Part shown: positions 43,006-51,854 of the stretch, piece by piece
How positions within the stretch are numbered: position 1 is the first letter of the stretch
Layout of the letters: each line of letters begins with the position of its first letter
Assembly: GCF_008704715.1 (NCBI RefSeq)
Contig: NZ_CP023689.1
Span: 7,130,001-7,194,000, forward strand
DNA length: 64,000 bases
Direction: 5' to 3'
From: Streptomyces chartreusis
GTDB taxonomy: Bacteria > Actinomycetota > Actinomycetes > Streptomycetales > Streptomycetaceae
The notes under the pieces: generated by a model
Told to the model about the DNA's origin: nothing
The model's database searches: none
The model's input: the letters and a program-made list of their open reading frames with translations, nothing else
Translations under genes and position numbers: made by a program

Positions 43006-43362
43006 ATGTCCGTATCGGACGAGACCAGCACCGCCACCGACGGCATCGTTCTGAGCGACGCCGCCGCGGCCAAGGTGAAGGCCCTGCTCGACCAGGAAGG
43101 CCGTGACGACCTCGCCCTGCGTGTGGCCGTCCAGCCCGGTGGCTGCTCGGGTCTGCGCTACCAGCTCTTCTTCGACGAGCGTTCCCTCGACGGCGACGTC
43201 GTCAAGGACTTCGGCGGCGTCAAGGTCGTCACCGACCGCATGAGCGCCCCGTACCTGGGCGGCGCGTCCATCGACTTCGTGGACACCATCGAGAAGCAGG
43301 GCTTCACGATCGACAACCCGAACGCGACGGGCTCCTGCGCCTGCGGCGACTCCTTCAGCTGA
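43006..43362 (+). CDS. erpA: HesB/IscA-family Fe-S cluster insertion protein
   Basis: The 118-residue A-type carrier has the three conserved cysteines: one in VAVQPGGCSGLRYQLFFD and two in the C-terminal GSCACGDSFS. It transfers Fe-S clusters to apo-enzymes; nadA next door and the Rieske protein at 55 kb are plausible clients. ATG 43006 follows GGGAGAGATGTAG. A strong hairpin terminator lies just downstream, between it and the convergent membrane-anchored gene. Confidence 0.95.
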   Translation: MSVSDETSTATDGIVLSDAAAAKVKALLDQEGRDDLALRVAVQPGGCSGLRYQLFFDERSLDGDVVKDFGGVKVVTDRMSAPYLGGASIDFVDTIEKQGFTIDNPNATGSCACGDSFS

Positions 43363-43400
43363 TCCCAGCCGAATGTCCGGCAGATCCAGGCCGGACACAC

Positions 43401-43441
43401 GGAAAGGCGGCGACCCCCTCCGACGGGGCCGCCGCCTTTCC
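43401..43441. terminator. terminator between erpA and the convergent gene
   Basis: GGAAAGGCGGCG (43401-43412) pairs with CGCCGCCTTTCC (43430-43441), with CCCC/GGGG pairing inside the stem. It lies 39 bp after the erpA stop and 15 bp before the end of the convergent gene, so it can serve both. Confidence 0.85.
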
Positions 43442-43455
43442 TTGTCCGAGGACCC

Positions 43456-45387
43456 TTACCGGGCCCCGGACGTCTCCGGTGCGTCCGGGAGCATGCCGGG
43501 CTTCTCCAGCGGAACCGCCTGACCGTCCGTGCCCACGACCTTCCGGTCCCCGAGCGGCTTGTCCAGCTGCACGGTCTTGTGGAACACCTTGGCGATCAGG
43601 ATGCAGACCTCGTCCGGCTGTGAGGTCTCGGTCACCCGGACGGTCACCTCGTCACCGCTCTCGCTCGCCGTCACCTTGTAGTCGGCGCACACACCGCCGG
43701 TGAAGGCGACGGTCAGCTTCGAGTCGTCGGCCTTGTACGCGTCCACGCCCCCGTTCCGGGTGACCGGCGACGCCGTCGAGTCGTCCTTCGGCCCGGTCGG
43801 CCGCGGGCTCGGCTGCCCGGACGGCTCCTGCGAGGGCGTGGCCGAGTCCAGGTACTTCGGGTCGATCGCCGGGTACGTCACCGTGAAGCTGTCCTGCGCG
43901 CCCTGCGTCCGCACCTCGAACAGCCACGACGGCACCAGCGCCTGCCGGGCGTCCACGTAGTGCGAGGCCAGCCCGAACACGGCCTTCTCCACGGTGATGG
44001 TGTCCTGCTCCGGCGGCGCACCCGTCGACCCGGACGCCTGCATCGACGCCTCCGCACCGCAGGGCGCCTCCATCCGGTCCTTCAGCGGTACGGGGCTGGC
44101 GCAGCCCCCGATGCCCATGCGGTGGTCGGCCTTCGGCGCCGCGTTCATCAGCCTGAGCGTCTTCTCCGCGCTCAGCACGGGGTACGTGTCCGTCTTCACC
44201 GGCGCCTTCAACTGGCCGCTGCCGCCGACCACTTCACCCTGGGCGTTCACGGTGACCCCGGTCGTCCAGCCGTAGGTGGGCAGTCCGCCGACCACCGGAT
44301 CGGCGTTCACCACCCGCTGGTCGCCCATGACCTGGCCCGCGTCGAGCTTCGCGTCGTCCTGACCGATCGCCTTGAGTACCGGCGCGGCGGCCTTCTTCGC
44401 GGCGTCCTCGCTCACCGGGTCGCCGGCCCGGTCGGCGGGGGCCTTCGCGCACACGGTGGTGCTCTGACAGTTGTCCGTGCCGGGCGCGTAACGGTAGAAG
44501 GTCCAGGTCCCCGGCGCCTGCTTGTTCACCTGGAGGCTCGGCCCCGCGCCGTCCGACGCGCCGACCCTCCAGGTCTCACCCTGCGCCACCGGCGTCCCGT
44601 CCACCCCGAGCGCCTCGGCCAGCCGCGCCACCTCGGCCGCGCCGACCTCGCCGCCGGCCCGGTACACCGGCGCCGACCCGGGCCCGTCCGGCAGATCGCC
44701 GCCGGCCTTGTAGGTGGCGCCGTACGGGTTGGGCTCCCCGGGCGCGATGCCGCCGGTGCCGCCGCCTGCCTCGGTGTAGCCGTCGAGGTGCAGCGGCGGG
44801 GGAGTCTCACCGCCGGGCGCCCCGGACGACGTACCGCCGTCCGAACCACCGGACGCGTTCGCGGCGAGATAGGCCCCACCGCCCCCGACCAGCAGCACGG
44901 CCGCGGCGACGGAGGCGATGATCGCGGGGGATCGGCGACGTGCACCGCCGTCCAGTTCGTCCGGCCCGTGGGTGGGCGTGGCGTCGTGAGCCTCGACGGC
45001 GGGCGGGACGGGAGAGCCGGGCTCGGCAGGGCCGGCGTCGGCACTCTCCGAGGCGCTCTCGTCGGCCGAGGCACTCTTTTGGCCGAGAGCGGGCTCCTGG
45101 CCGGAAGCGGACTCCTCGCCCGAGGCACTCGCGTCGTCCGAGGCGCCCGCGTCGCGCGACGCCCCTTCGTCCTCGGCGGCAGCCTCGTCGGCCCGGTCGG
45201 TCCCGCCGGCCGACTCGGTCCCGTCGGCCTTCCCGGTCCCCTCGACCTCGCCGTCAGCAGCTCCGCCTGCCGTCCCGCTCTCGTCGGCGAGCCCGTCGGC
45301 GTCGGCGGCGTGCTGCTCCGCCCGTGCCTCCTCCGCGTCCTTGCCGGAGGCGCCCGCGTCGTCGTTGTCGGGTCGCTCGGTGTTCAC
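43456..45387 (-). CDS. large membrane-anchored protein with acidic low-complexity N-terminus
   Basis: The 643-residue protein has about 170 residues of Asp/Glu/Ala/Ser-rich low complexity (for example EESASGQEPALGQKSASADE), then one membrane helix (AIIASVAAAVLLVGGGGAYL). An extracytoplasmic region of about 400 residues follows, with no family I can name; it includes YRAGGEVGAAEVARLAEALG, TVCAKAPADRAGDPVSEDAA and VTYPAIDPKYLDSATP. Two-part repeats of the YPVLSAEKTLRLMN type resemble substrate-binding or PepSY-like modules, which is uncertain. GTG 45387 has an AAGGAG site. It could be an anti-sigma-like or surface protein; no partner sigma factor is nearby. Confidence 0.8.
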   Translation of the reverse strand: MNTERPDNDDAGASGKDAEEARAEQHAADADGLADESGTAGGAADGEVEGTGKADGTESAGGTDRADEAAAEDEGASRDAGASDDASASGEESASGQEPALGQKSASADESASESADAGPAEPGSPVPPAVEAHDATPTHGPDELDGGARRRSPAIIASVAAAVLLVGGGGAYLAANASGGSDGGTSSGAPGGETPPPLHLDGYTEAGGGTGGIAPGEPNPYGATYKAGGDLPDGPGSAPVYRAGGEVGAAEVARLAEALGVDGTPVAQGETWRVGASDGAGPSLQVNKQAPGTWTFYRYAPGTDNCQSTTVCAKAPADRAGDPVSEDAAKKAAAPVLKAIGQDDAKLDAGQVMGDQRVVNADPVVGGLPTYGWTTGVTVNAQGEVVGGSGQLKAPVKTDTYPVLSAEKTLRLMNAAPKADHRMGIGGCASPVPLKDRMEAPCGAEASMQASGSTGAPPEQDTITVEKAVFGLASHYVDARQALVPSWLFEVRTQGAQDSFTVTYPAIDPKYLDSATPSQEPSGQPSPRPTGPKDDSTASPVTRNGGVDAYKADDSKLTVAFTGGVCADYKVTASESGDEVTVRVTETSQPDEVCILIAKVFHKTVQLDKPLGDRKVVGTDGQAVPLEKPGMLPDAPETSGAR

Positions 45388-45567
45388 CGCATCGCTCCTT
45401 CGGCTGCGCACATGTCCCAGGACCCTGACCCGACCCTGTCAAAAGGCCGGTCCACCGGGTCGTATCCCGCATCCCCTTTACGGGGGACGCCGATGGGACG
45501 CAGCGGGGGAGCGCACGGTTCCCTGAAAAGCGCCGATCGGGCTGCCGGAGTTCGATCGGCCTCCCGG

Positions 45568-45777
45568 TCAGTCGCCGTAGTCGGACATCGCGTCCAGCAG
45601 TCGCGCCGACTTCGAGGGCACGGTCACCCCGTGGATGCGTGACGGAGAGACCGGACGGGAAAGGACACGGTCGGGGGCGGCCCAGTGCGGAGCCATCCGC
45701 GCGCAGTCACCCAGCAGTGACGCCAGGTCGACCTCCAGGTCGGCCGGAGCGGGGGCACGGACCTCGAATTTCGTCAT
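45568..45777 (-). CDS. small protein of unknown function
   Basis: The 69-residue soluble protein starts MTKFEVRAPAPADLEVDLAS and contains DCARMAPHWAAPDRVLSRPV and ends LLDAMSDYGD. It has no signal peptide or recognised domain. Composition is ordinary for a Streptomyces protein, and the gene stands between two promoters. ATG 45777 lacks a clear ribosome-binding site, so a leaderless mRNA is possible. Confidence 0.55.
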   Translation of the reverse strand: MTKFEVRAPAPADLEVDLASLLGDCARMAPHWAAPDRVLSRPVSPSRIHGVTVPSKSARLLDAMSDYGD

Positions 45778-45908
45778 AGCTGCACCGTATGCTCGCTCGA
45801 GCCCGCGAAGAAAGATCTACTATCAGGTAGTTTTGGCTGCTTCTGTGTCCCGGTCACGAACGGTAGCGTGGATTGTCAATTCCACCTCCCCGCAGGAGAC
45901 CTCACGCC

Positions 45909-46883
45909 GTGCGCATCGCAGTCACCGGCTCCATCGCCACCGACCACCTCATGACCTTCCCCGGCCGCTTCGCCGACCAGTTCGTCGCGGACCAGCTGCA
46001 CACGGTCTCGCTGTCCTTCCTGGTCGACAACCTGGACGTACGCCGGGGCGGCGTAGGCGCGAACATCGCCTTCGGCATGGGTCAGCTGGGCACGAAGCCG
46101 ATCCTCGTCGGCGCCGCGGGCTCCGACTTCGACGAGTACCGGGCCTGGCTCGACCGGCACGGAGTCGACACCGGATCGGTCCGTATCTCCGAGACCCTGC
46201 ACACCGCCCGCTTCGTCTGCACCACCGACGCCGACCACAACCAGATCGGCTCCTTCTACACGGGCGCGATGAGCGAGGCCCGGCTGATCGAGCTGAAGAC
46301 CGTCGCCGACCGCGTCGGCGGCCTGGACCTGGTCTCCATCGGCGCCGACGACCCGGAGGGCATGCTCCGCCACACCGAGGAGTGCCGCTCCCGCTCGATC
46401 CCCTTCGCCGCCGACTTCTCCCAGCAGATCGCCCGGATGAACGGCGACGAGATCCGGATACTGCTGGACGGGGCGACCTACCTCTTCTCCAACGAGTACG
46501 AGAAGGGGCTCATCGAGTCCAAGACCGGCTGGTCGGACGAGGAGATCCTGTCCAGGGTCGGCCACCGTGTCACCACCCTCGGCGCGCGCGGCGTACGCAT
46601 CGAGCGGGCCGGCCACGACCCGATCGAGGTCGGCTGCCCCGAGGAGGAGCGCAAGGCCGACCCCACCGGCGTCGGCGACGCCTTCCGTGCCGGGTTCCTG
46701 TCCGGACTGGCGTGGGGCGTCTCCCTCGAGCGCGCCGCCCAGGTCGGCTGCATGCTGGCCACGCTCGTCATCGAGACGGTGGGCACGCAGGAGTACCAGC
46801 TGCGCCGCGCCCACTTCATGGACAGGTTCACCAAGGCGTACGGCCACGACGCGGGCGAGGAGGTCCGGACGCACCTGGGCTGA
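45909..46883 (+). CDS. adoK: PfkB-family kinase, probable adenosine kinase (AdoK/CbhK type)
   Basis: The 324-residue protein closely resembles mycobacterial Rv2202c (AdoK) as I remember it: MRIAVTGSIATDHLMTFPGR, HTVSLSFLVDNLDVRRGGVG, LHTARFVCTTDADHNQIGSF, and the C-terminal PfkB motif KADPTGVGDAFRAGFLSGLA with the catalytic Asp in GVGDAF. Adenosine phosphorylation is therefore the likely reaction, although PfkB sequences are often annotated only as sugar kinases. GTG 45909 has AGGAG ten bases upstream. Its position near ctaC and an HesB gene matches the mycobacterial neighbourhood. Confidence 0.88.
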   Translation: MRIAVTGSIATDHLMTFPGRFADQFVADQLHTVSLSFLVDNLDVRRGGVGANIAFGMGQLGTKPILVGAAGSDFDEYRAWLDRHGVDTGSVRISETLHTARFVCTTDADHNQIGSFYTGAMSEARLIELKTVADRVGGLDLVSIGADDPEGMLRHTEECRSRSIPFAADFSQQIARMNGDEIRILLDGATYLFSNEYEKGLIESKTGWSDEEILSRVGHRVTTLGARGVRIERAGHDPIEVGCPEEERKADPTGVGDAFRAGFLSGLAWGVSLERAAQVGCMLATLVIETVGTQEYQLRRAHFMDRFTKAYGHDAGEEVRTHLG

Positions 46884-46933
46884 GGTCCGCCTCGGCGGGT
46901 TCGTCGTCGGCTGCGGGCGCGTGGGGGCTGTTC

Positions 46934-46963
46934 GCGCAGTTCCCCGCGCCCCTCAAGGGGCGT
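46934..46963. repeat. dispersed inverted-repeat element, short form
   Basis: GCGCAGTTCCCCGCGCCCCT at 46934-46953 matches the dispersed core, followed by CAAGGGGCG, which is the beginning of the complementary arm. It lies between convergent adoK and the cysteine desulfurase-TusA gene and may terminate both. Confidence 0.8.
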
Positions 46964-48343
46964 TCAGCTCACCCGGCGCACGAGATATGCGGCCCCGCGC
47001 TCAGCCGACTCCTCGCCCACGTACTCCTGCCCCCGCATCTCGCACCACGCCGGGATGTCCAGGCGGGCCGCCTCGTCGTCGGACAGGACCCGGACCAGGC
47101 CGCCCACCGGCACGTCCCCGATGACCTTGGCGAGCTCGATGACGGGGATCGGGCACCGCTTGCCGAGGGAGTCCACGACGAGGACGTCCTCGTCCCGTAC
47201 GACCTTCTCCGCCGTCGGCGCCCCGAGCTTCTCGCGCATCCCGGCGACCGCCGGCGCCAGCACCCGGAGGAACCGCTCGACGTCCTCCTCCGGCGTCCCG
47301 AACGGCAGGGACACGCGCACGTTCCCCTCGCTCAGCACCCCCATCGCCTTCAGCACATGGCTGGGCGTCAGCGTGCTGCTCGTGCAGGACGAGCCGGAGG
47401 AGACCGAGAAGCCGGCCCGGTCCAGCTCGTGCAGCAGTGTCTCCCCATCGACATAGAGACAGGAGAAGGTGACGATCCCGGGCAGCCGCCGCTCCGGGTC
47501 GCCGACCACCTCCACGTCCGGCACCAGCCGCGGCACCCGGGCCCGGATCCGCTCCGTCAGCTCCCGCAGCCGTACCGCCTCTTGGGCAGCCTCCGCCCGC
47601 ACGGCCCGCAGCGAAGCCGCCGCGGCGACGATCGCCGGGATGTTCTCGAACCCGGCGGCCCGCCCCGACTCCCGCTCGTCCACGGGCCCTTGCGCGGCGA
47701 ACCGCACCCCCTTGCGCACGACGAGCAGCCCGACCCCCGACGGACCACCCCACTTGTGGGCACTCCCGGTCAACACCGACCAGTCGCCCTCGACGCGTCC
47801 CCAGCCGAGCGACTGCGCCGCGTCCACCAGCAACGGCACCCCGGCCTCCCGGCACGCGGCGGCCACCTCGGCCACCGGCTGCTCGGTGCCCACCTCGTGG
47901 TTGGCCGACTGGAGACACGCGAGCGCGGTGTCCGGACGCAGGGCCTGCGCGTACGCCCCCGCGTCCACCGCCCCGCTCCGGCCCACCGCCACCTGACTGA
48001 CCGAACCCCCGCCGGCCTCGTGCGTGTCAGCCGCATGGAGCACAGAGGAGTGTTCGACCGCGGACACGATCAGGTGGCTTCCGATCCGGCGACGGCCCGC
48101 CAACACGCCCGCGACGCCCGAGTGCACGGCCCGCGTCCCCGACGAGGTGAACACCAACTCGTCCGCCCGGCAGCCCACGGCCTCGGCCGCCGTCTCCCGA
48201 GCGGCGTCCAGGAGCATGCGCGCCCGTCGCCCCTCCCTGTAGAGACGGGCCGGATCGGCCCATCCCTCATCAAGGGAGGCCAGGAGCGCCTGCCGGGCGA
48301 CGGGATGAAGAGGAGCACTGGAAGCAGCGTCGAAGTAGGCCAC
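46964..48343 (-). CDS. Cysteine desulfurase fused to a C-terminal TusA sulfurtransferase domain
   Basis: The 459-residue protein begins MAYFDAASSAPLHPVARQAL and is a class V PLP enzyme: SAVEHSSVLHAADTH, LLVDAAQSLGWGRV, the PLP lysine in TGSAHKWGGPSGVGLL and the active cysteine in FSVSSGSSCTSSTLTPSHVL. The last 80 residues form a TusA/SirA domain, VVDSLGKRCPIPVIELAKVI, whose CPxP cysteine accepts persulfide sulfur. The fusion would move cysteine-derived sulfur directly to the TusA cysteine for tRNA thiolation, molybdopterin or other sulfur transfer. It is next to adoK and the cytochrome oxidase genes, with erpA 4 kb away. Confidence 0.94.
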   Translation of the reverse strand: MAYFDAASSAPLHPVARQALLASLDEGWADPARLYREGRRARMLLDAARETAAEAVGCRADELVFTSSGTRAVHSGVAGVLAGRRRIGSHLIVSAVEHSSVLHAADTHEAGGGSVSQVAVGRSGAVDAGAYAQALRPDTALACLQSANHEVGTEQPVAEVAAACREAGVPLLVDAAQSLGWGRVEGDWSVLTGSAHKWGGPSGVGLLVVRKGVRFAAQGPVDERESGRAAGFENIPAIVAAAASLRAVRAEAAQEAVRLRELTERIRARVPRLVPDVEVVGDPERRLPGIVTFSCLYVDGETLLHELDRAGFSVSSGSSCTSSTLTPSHVLKAMGVLSEGNVRVSLPFGTPEEDVERFLRVLAPAVAGMREKLGAPTAEKVVRDEDVLVVDSLGKRCPIPVIELAKVIGDVPVGGLVRVLSDDEAARLDIPAWCEMRGQEYVGEESAERGAAYLVRRVS

Positions 48344-48373
48344 ACAGCAACGCTAGACGTCCGGTCACCGGGG

Positions 48374-48462
48374 CGCCCAAAAGGGGCGCGGGGCGGTGGT
48401 GTCAGCGGCTCCGCCGCGGGGCGCGACAAGCCACGACGGGCCTTCAGCCGCCAATCCAGCGA
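48374..48462. repeat. diverged dispersed inverted-repeat element upstream of ctaC
   Basis: GGGGCGCCCAAAAGGGGCGCGGGG, a central GCGGCTCCGCCGC dyad, and GCGCGACAAGCCACGACGGG recall the flanks of the dispersed repeat seen at 12.3 kb and 62 kb. The match is partial. Confidence 0.45.
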
Positions 48463-48516
48463 ACCCCCCACTCCAGTAGGCCCCCCTCCCCGCGAACCCC
48501 CGGAGGGCGTCGGCTA

Positions 48517-48545
48517 GGGTTTGGTCCGCATAAACATCCAAACCC
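48517..48545. promoter_or_regulatory. inverted repeat in the ctaC promoter region
   Basis: GGGTTTGG (48517-48524) and CCAAACCC (48538-48545) are perfect 8-bp arms separated by 13 bp that contain CATAAAC, the most AT-rich spot in the region and a possible -10. It lies about 85 bp upstream of the ctaC start, a good position for an operator. Confidence 0.55.
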
Positions 48546-48630
48546 CTGCCCGACGCAGGGCGGCGACCGACCAGCGAGAAGGCCAGGCCGCAGCCGATCC
48601 GCGCGGGCGAGACTCTCGGGAAGGCGCTAC

Positions 48631-49596
48631 GTGAGTCCCAACGGCTCCGACCGCTCGCCGCGGCGCCCGATGCGGCGGAAGCTGCTGCAAGGCATGACCG
48701 CGGGCCTGGTCCTGGCGACAGCCAGCGGTTGCTCGTACAACTGGGAAGACTTCCCCCGCCTTGGTATGCCCACCCCGACCACGGAAGAGGCTCCGCGGAT
48801 CCTCTCCCTGTGGCAGGGCTCCTGGGCGGCTGCGCTCGCCGTCGGCGTGCTGGTGTGGGGTCTGATCCTGTGGAGCGCCATGTTCCACCGGCGCAGCCGC
48901 ACCAAGGTCGAGGTACCTCCGCAGACCCGGTACAACATGCCCATCGAGGCGCTGTACACGGTGGTCCCGCTCATCATCGTCTCGGTCCTGTTCTATTTCA
49001 CGGCCCGCGACGAGTCGAAGATCCTCAGCCTCAAGGACAAGCCCGACGTCACCGTCAACGTCGTCGGCTTCCAGTGGAGCTGGTGCTTCAACATGATCGC
49101 GCCCGTGGAAGGCTCCACGGGCGACGCCAAGACCTCCAAGGAACTGGCCGCGATCCCGGACCGGTTCAAGGAGGACTTCCCGGCGAACGCCGGCGGTGTG
49201 TACGACTGCGGCACGCCCGGCACGCGCAACCCTCAGACGGGCAACCCGGGTCCCACCCTGTGGCTGCCGGAGGGCAAGACGGTCCGCTTCGTCCTCACCT
49301 CGCGTGACGTCATCCACTCCTTCTGGGTGGTGCCGTTCCTCATGAAGCAGGACGTCATCCCGGGCCACACCAACGCCTTCGAGGTGACCCCCAACAGGCA
49401 GGGCACCTTCCTGGGCAAGTGCGCCGAACTGTGCGGCGTCGACCACTCCCGGATGCTGTTCAACGTGAAGGTCGTCTCCCCCGAGCGCTACGAGCAGCAC
49501 CTCAAGGACCTCGCCAAGAAGGGGCAGACCGGTTACGTTCCCGCCGGCATCGCGCAGACGAGCCACGAGAAGAACCGGGAGACGACAAACCTGTGA
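48631..49596 (+). CDS. ctaC: Cytochrome c oxidase subunit II
   Basis: The 321-residue protein has a lipoprotein-like signal (LVLATASGCS) and two membrane helices (WAAALAVGVLVWGLILWSAM and LYTVVPLIIVSVLFYFTA). A cupredoxin domain follows with the CuA site CAELCGVDHSRM (C-x3-C-x3-H-x2-M) and an upstream His in SRDVIHSFWVVP. It accepts electrons from the cytochrome c domain of the bc1 complex. An insertion of about 40 residues (SKELAAIPDRFKEDFPANAG and neighbours) is typical of actinobacterial CtaC. GTG start; ctaD overlaps the stop by 4 bp. Confidence 0.96.
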   Translation: MSPNGSDRSPRRPMRRKLLQGMTAGLVLATASGCSYNWEDFPRLGMPTPTTEEAPRILSLWQGSWAAALAVGVLVWGLILWSAMFHRRSRTKVEVPPQTRYNMPIEALYTVVPLIIVSVLFYFTARDESKILSLKDKPDVTVNVVGFQWSWCFNMIAPVEGSTGDAKTSKELAAIPDRFKEDFPANAGGVYDCGTPGTRNPQTGNPGPTLWLPEGKTVRFVLTSRDVIHSFWVVPFLMKQDVIPGHTNAFEVTPNRQGTFLGKCAELCGVDHSRMLFNVKVVSPERYEQHLKDLAKKGQTGYVPAGIAQTSHEKNRETTNL

Positions 49597-51329
49597 GCAT
49601 CCTCAACGAACCCCAGGGTGCCGCGGCAGCTGAGGACTCGTACGAGAACGAGCTGCCGGTCCGGCGCAGGCAACCCGGCAACGTCGTGGTCAAGTGGCTC
49701 ACCACCACCGACCACAAGACGATCGGCACGCTGTACCTCGTCACGTCGTTCGCGTTCTTCGTGATCGGCGGCGTGATGGCGCTCTTCATGCGCGCCGAGC
49801 TCGCCCGACCCGGTCTTCAGATCATGTCGAACGAGCAGTTCAACCAGGCGTTCACGATGCACGGCACGATCATGCTGCTGATGTTCGCGACGCCGCTGTT
49901 CGCCGGCTTCACGAACTGGATCATGCCGCTCCAGATCGGCGCGCCGGACGTGGCGTTCCCCCGGCTGAACATGTTCGCCTACTGGCTCTACCTGTTCGGC
50001 TCCCTCATCGCGGTGGGCGGCTTCCTCACCCCCGACGGTGCCGCCGACTTCGGCTGGTTCGCCTACAGCCCGCTGTCGGACGCGGTCCGCTCGCCGGGCA
50101 TCGGTGCCGACCTGTGGATCATGGGTCTGGCCTTCTCCGGCTTCGGCACCATCCTCGGCTCGGTCAACTTCATCACCACGATCATCTGCATGCGTGCGCC
50201 GGGCATGACCATGTTCCGCATGCCGATCTTCGTGTGGAACGTGCTGCTGACCGCGGTGCTCGTCCTGCTCGCCTTCCCCGTCCTGGCGGCGGCGCTCTTC
50301 GCGCTGGAGGCGGACCGCAAGTTCGGCGCCCACGTCTTCGATGCCTCGAACGGAGGAGCGTTGCTATGGCAACACCTCTTCTGGTTCTTCGGCCATCCAG
50401 AGGTGTACATCATCGCGTTGCCGTTCTTCGGCATCATCAGTGAGGTCATCCCGGTCTTCTCCCGCAAGCCGATGTTCGGCTACATGGGTCTGATCGCGGC
50501 GACCATCGCCATCGCGGGTCTGTCCGTGACCGTGTGGGCCCACCACATGTACGTCACCGGCGGCGTCCTACTGCCGTTCTTCTCCTTCATGACGTTCCTC
50601 ATCGCCGTACCGACCGGCGTGAAGTTCTTCAACTGGATCGGAACGATGTGGAAGGGCTCGTTGTCCTTCGAGACACCGATGCTCTGGGCGGTCGGCTTCC
50701 TCATCACCTTCACCTTCGGTGGTCTGACGGGTGTCATCCTGGCCTCGCCGCCGATGGACTTCCACGTGTCCGACTCGTACTTCGTGGTGGCGCACTTCCA
50801 CTACGTCGTCTTCGGCACCGTGGTGTTCGCGATGTTCTCCGGCTTCCACTTCTGGTGGCCGAAGTTCACGGGCAAGATGCTCGACGAGCGGCTCGGCAAG
50901 ATGACCTTCTGGACGCTGTTCGTCGGCTTCCACGGCACCTTCCTGGTCCAGCACTGGCTGGGCGCCGAGGGCATGCCGCGTCGTTACGCCGACTACCTGG
51001 CGCAGGACGGCTTCACCGCCCTGAACACGATCTCGACGATCAGCTCGTTCGTGCTCGGCGCGTCGCTGCTGCCGTTCTTCTACAACGTGTGGAAGACCGC
51101 CAAGTACGGCAAGAAGGTCGAAGTCGACGACCCGTGGGGCTACGGCCGCTCGCTGGAGTGGGCGACCTCCTGCCCGCCGCCGCGGCACAACTTCCTCACC
51201 CTGCCGCGGATCCGTTCCGAATCCCCGGCGTTCGACCTGCATCACCCTGAGATCGCGGCTCTCGACCAGCTCGAGAACGCGCCTCACGGTGAAAAGGCCC
51301 TGGCTGGTGGCAAGGAGGCCGGCAAGTGA
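49593..51329 (+). CDS. ctaD: Cytochrome c oxidase subunit I
   Basis: The 578-residue subunit has about twelve membrane helices and the heme-copper motifs: FTMHGTIMLLMFATPLFAGF (heme a His), HLFWFFGHPEVYIIALPFFG (CuB His and Tyr), VWAHHMYVTGG (CuB His pair) and VVAHFHYVVFGTVVF (heme a3 and heme a His). It is the catalytic proton-pumping subunit of aa3 oxidase. The start GTG 49593 overlaps the ctaC stop; the ctaF start overlaps its own stop. The order ctaC-ctaD-ctaF is the actinobacterial one. Confidence 0.97.
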   Translation: MSILNEPQGAAAAEDSYENELPVRRRQPGNVVVKWLTTTDHKTIGTLYLVTSFAFFVIGGVMALFMRAELARPGLQIMSNEQFNQAFTMHGTIMLLMFATPLFAGFTNWIMPLQIGAPDVAFPRLNMFAYWLYLFGSLIAVGGFLTPDGAADFGWFAYSPLSDAVRSPGIGADLWIMGLAFSGFGTILGSVNFITTIICMRAPGMTMFRMPIFVWNVLLTAVLVLLAFPVLAAALFALEADRKFGAHVFDASNGGALLWQHLFWFFGHPEVYIIALPFFGIISEVIPVFSRKPMFGYMGLIAATIAIAGLSVTVWAHHMYVTGGVLLPFFSFMTFLIAVPTGVKFFNWIGTMWKGSLSFETPMLWAVGFLITFTFGGLTGVILASPPMDFHVSDSYFVVAHFHYVVFGTVVFAMFSGFHFWWPKFTGKMLDERLGKMTFWTLFVGFHGTFLVQHWLGAEGMPRRYADYLAQDGFTALNTISTISSFVLGASLLPFFYNVWKTAKYGKKVEVDDPWGYGRSLEWATSCPPPRHNFLTLPRIRSESPAFDLHHPEIAALDQLENAPHGEKALAGGKEAGK

Positions 51330-51724
51330 AGACCCAAGGCACGATGTTCGCCTGGCTGGGCATCTTCGTCCTGGCCATGGCGATCGTCTACGGCGTCTGG
51401 TCGAAGGAGCCGGCCGGTACCACGGCCCTCTTCCTGGCCTTCGCGCTGTGCATCATGATCGGCTTCTACCTGGGCTTCACCGCCCGGCGGGTCGACGCGG
51501 GTGCGCAGGACAACAAGGAAGCGGACGTCGCGGACGACGCCGGCGAGGTCGGGTTCTTCAGCCCGCACAGCTGGCAGCCGCTGTCCCTCGGTATCGGCGG
51601 CGCGCTCGCCTTCCTGGGGATCGCGGTCGGCTGGTGGCTGCTCTACTTCTCGGCCCCGCTGATCCTCATCGGTCTCTGGGGCTGGGTCTTCGAGTACTAC
51701 CGCGGTGAGAACCGCACCCAGTAG
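51326..51724 (+). CDS. ctaF: Cytochrome c oxidase subunit IV (actinobacterial)
   Basis: The 132-residue protein has four hydrophobic segments (FAWLGIFVLAMAIVYGVW, TALFLAFALCIMIGFYLGF, LSLGIGGALAFLGIAVGWW and FSAPLILIGLWGWVFEYY). It is the small accessory subunit found in actinobacterial aa3 oxidases. The GTG 51326 overlaps the ctaD stop by 4 bp, and a strong terminator follows, closing the ctaCDF unit. Confidence 0.94.
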   Translation: MKTQGTMFAWLGIFVLAMAIVYGVWSKEPAGTTALFLAFALCIMIGFYLGFTARRVDAGAQDNKEADVADDAGEVGFFSPHSWQPLSLGIGGALAFLGIAVGWWLLYFSAPLILIGLWGWVFEYYRGENRTQ

Positions 51725-51741
51725 CACGAGCTGAGCTCACA

Positions 51742-51784
51742 GGAGCCCGGACACTCCGTCAGGAGGGTCCGGGCTCCTTCTTTT
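51742..51784 (+). terminator. intrinsic terminator of ctaCDF
   Basis: GGAGCCCGGAC (51742-51752) pairs exactly with GTCCGGGCTCC (51767-51777), followed by TTCTTTT. This is a classical stem plus T-run, 18 bp after the ctaF stop. Confidence 0.92.
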
Positions 51785-51854
51785 GCCGCAACGCATGTCA
51801 CCCGTACGTGTCCTCCGGCGCGCCGCCGCTGACGCTGCTTCCTAGCGTGAGGCC

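Noticed and set aside
45635..48517. A 960-codon plus-strand open frame over adoK and the desulfurase gene
   Set aside because: It is out of frame with adoK and antisense to the desulfurase-TusA gene; composition is typical of a shadow frame.
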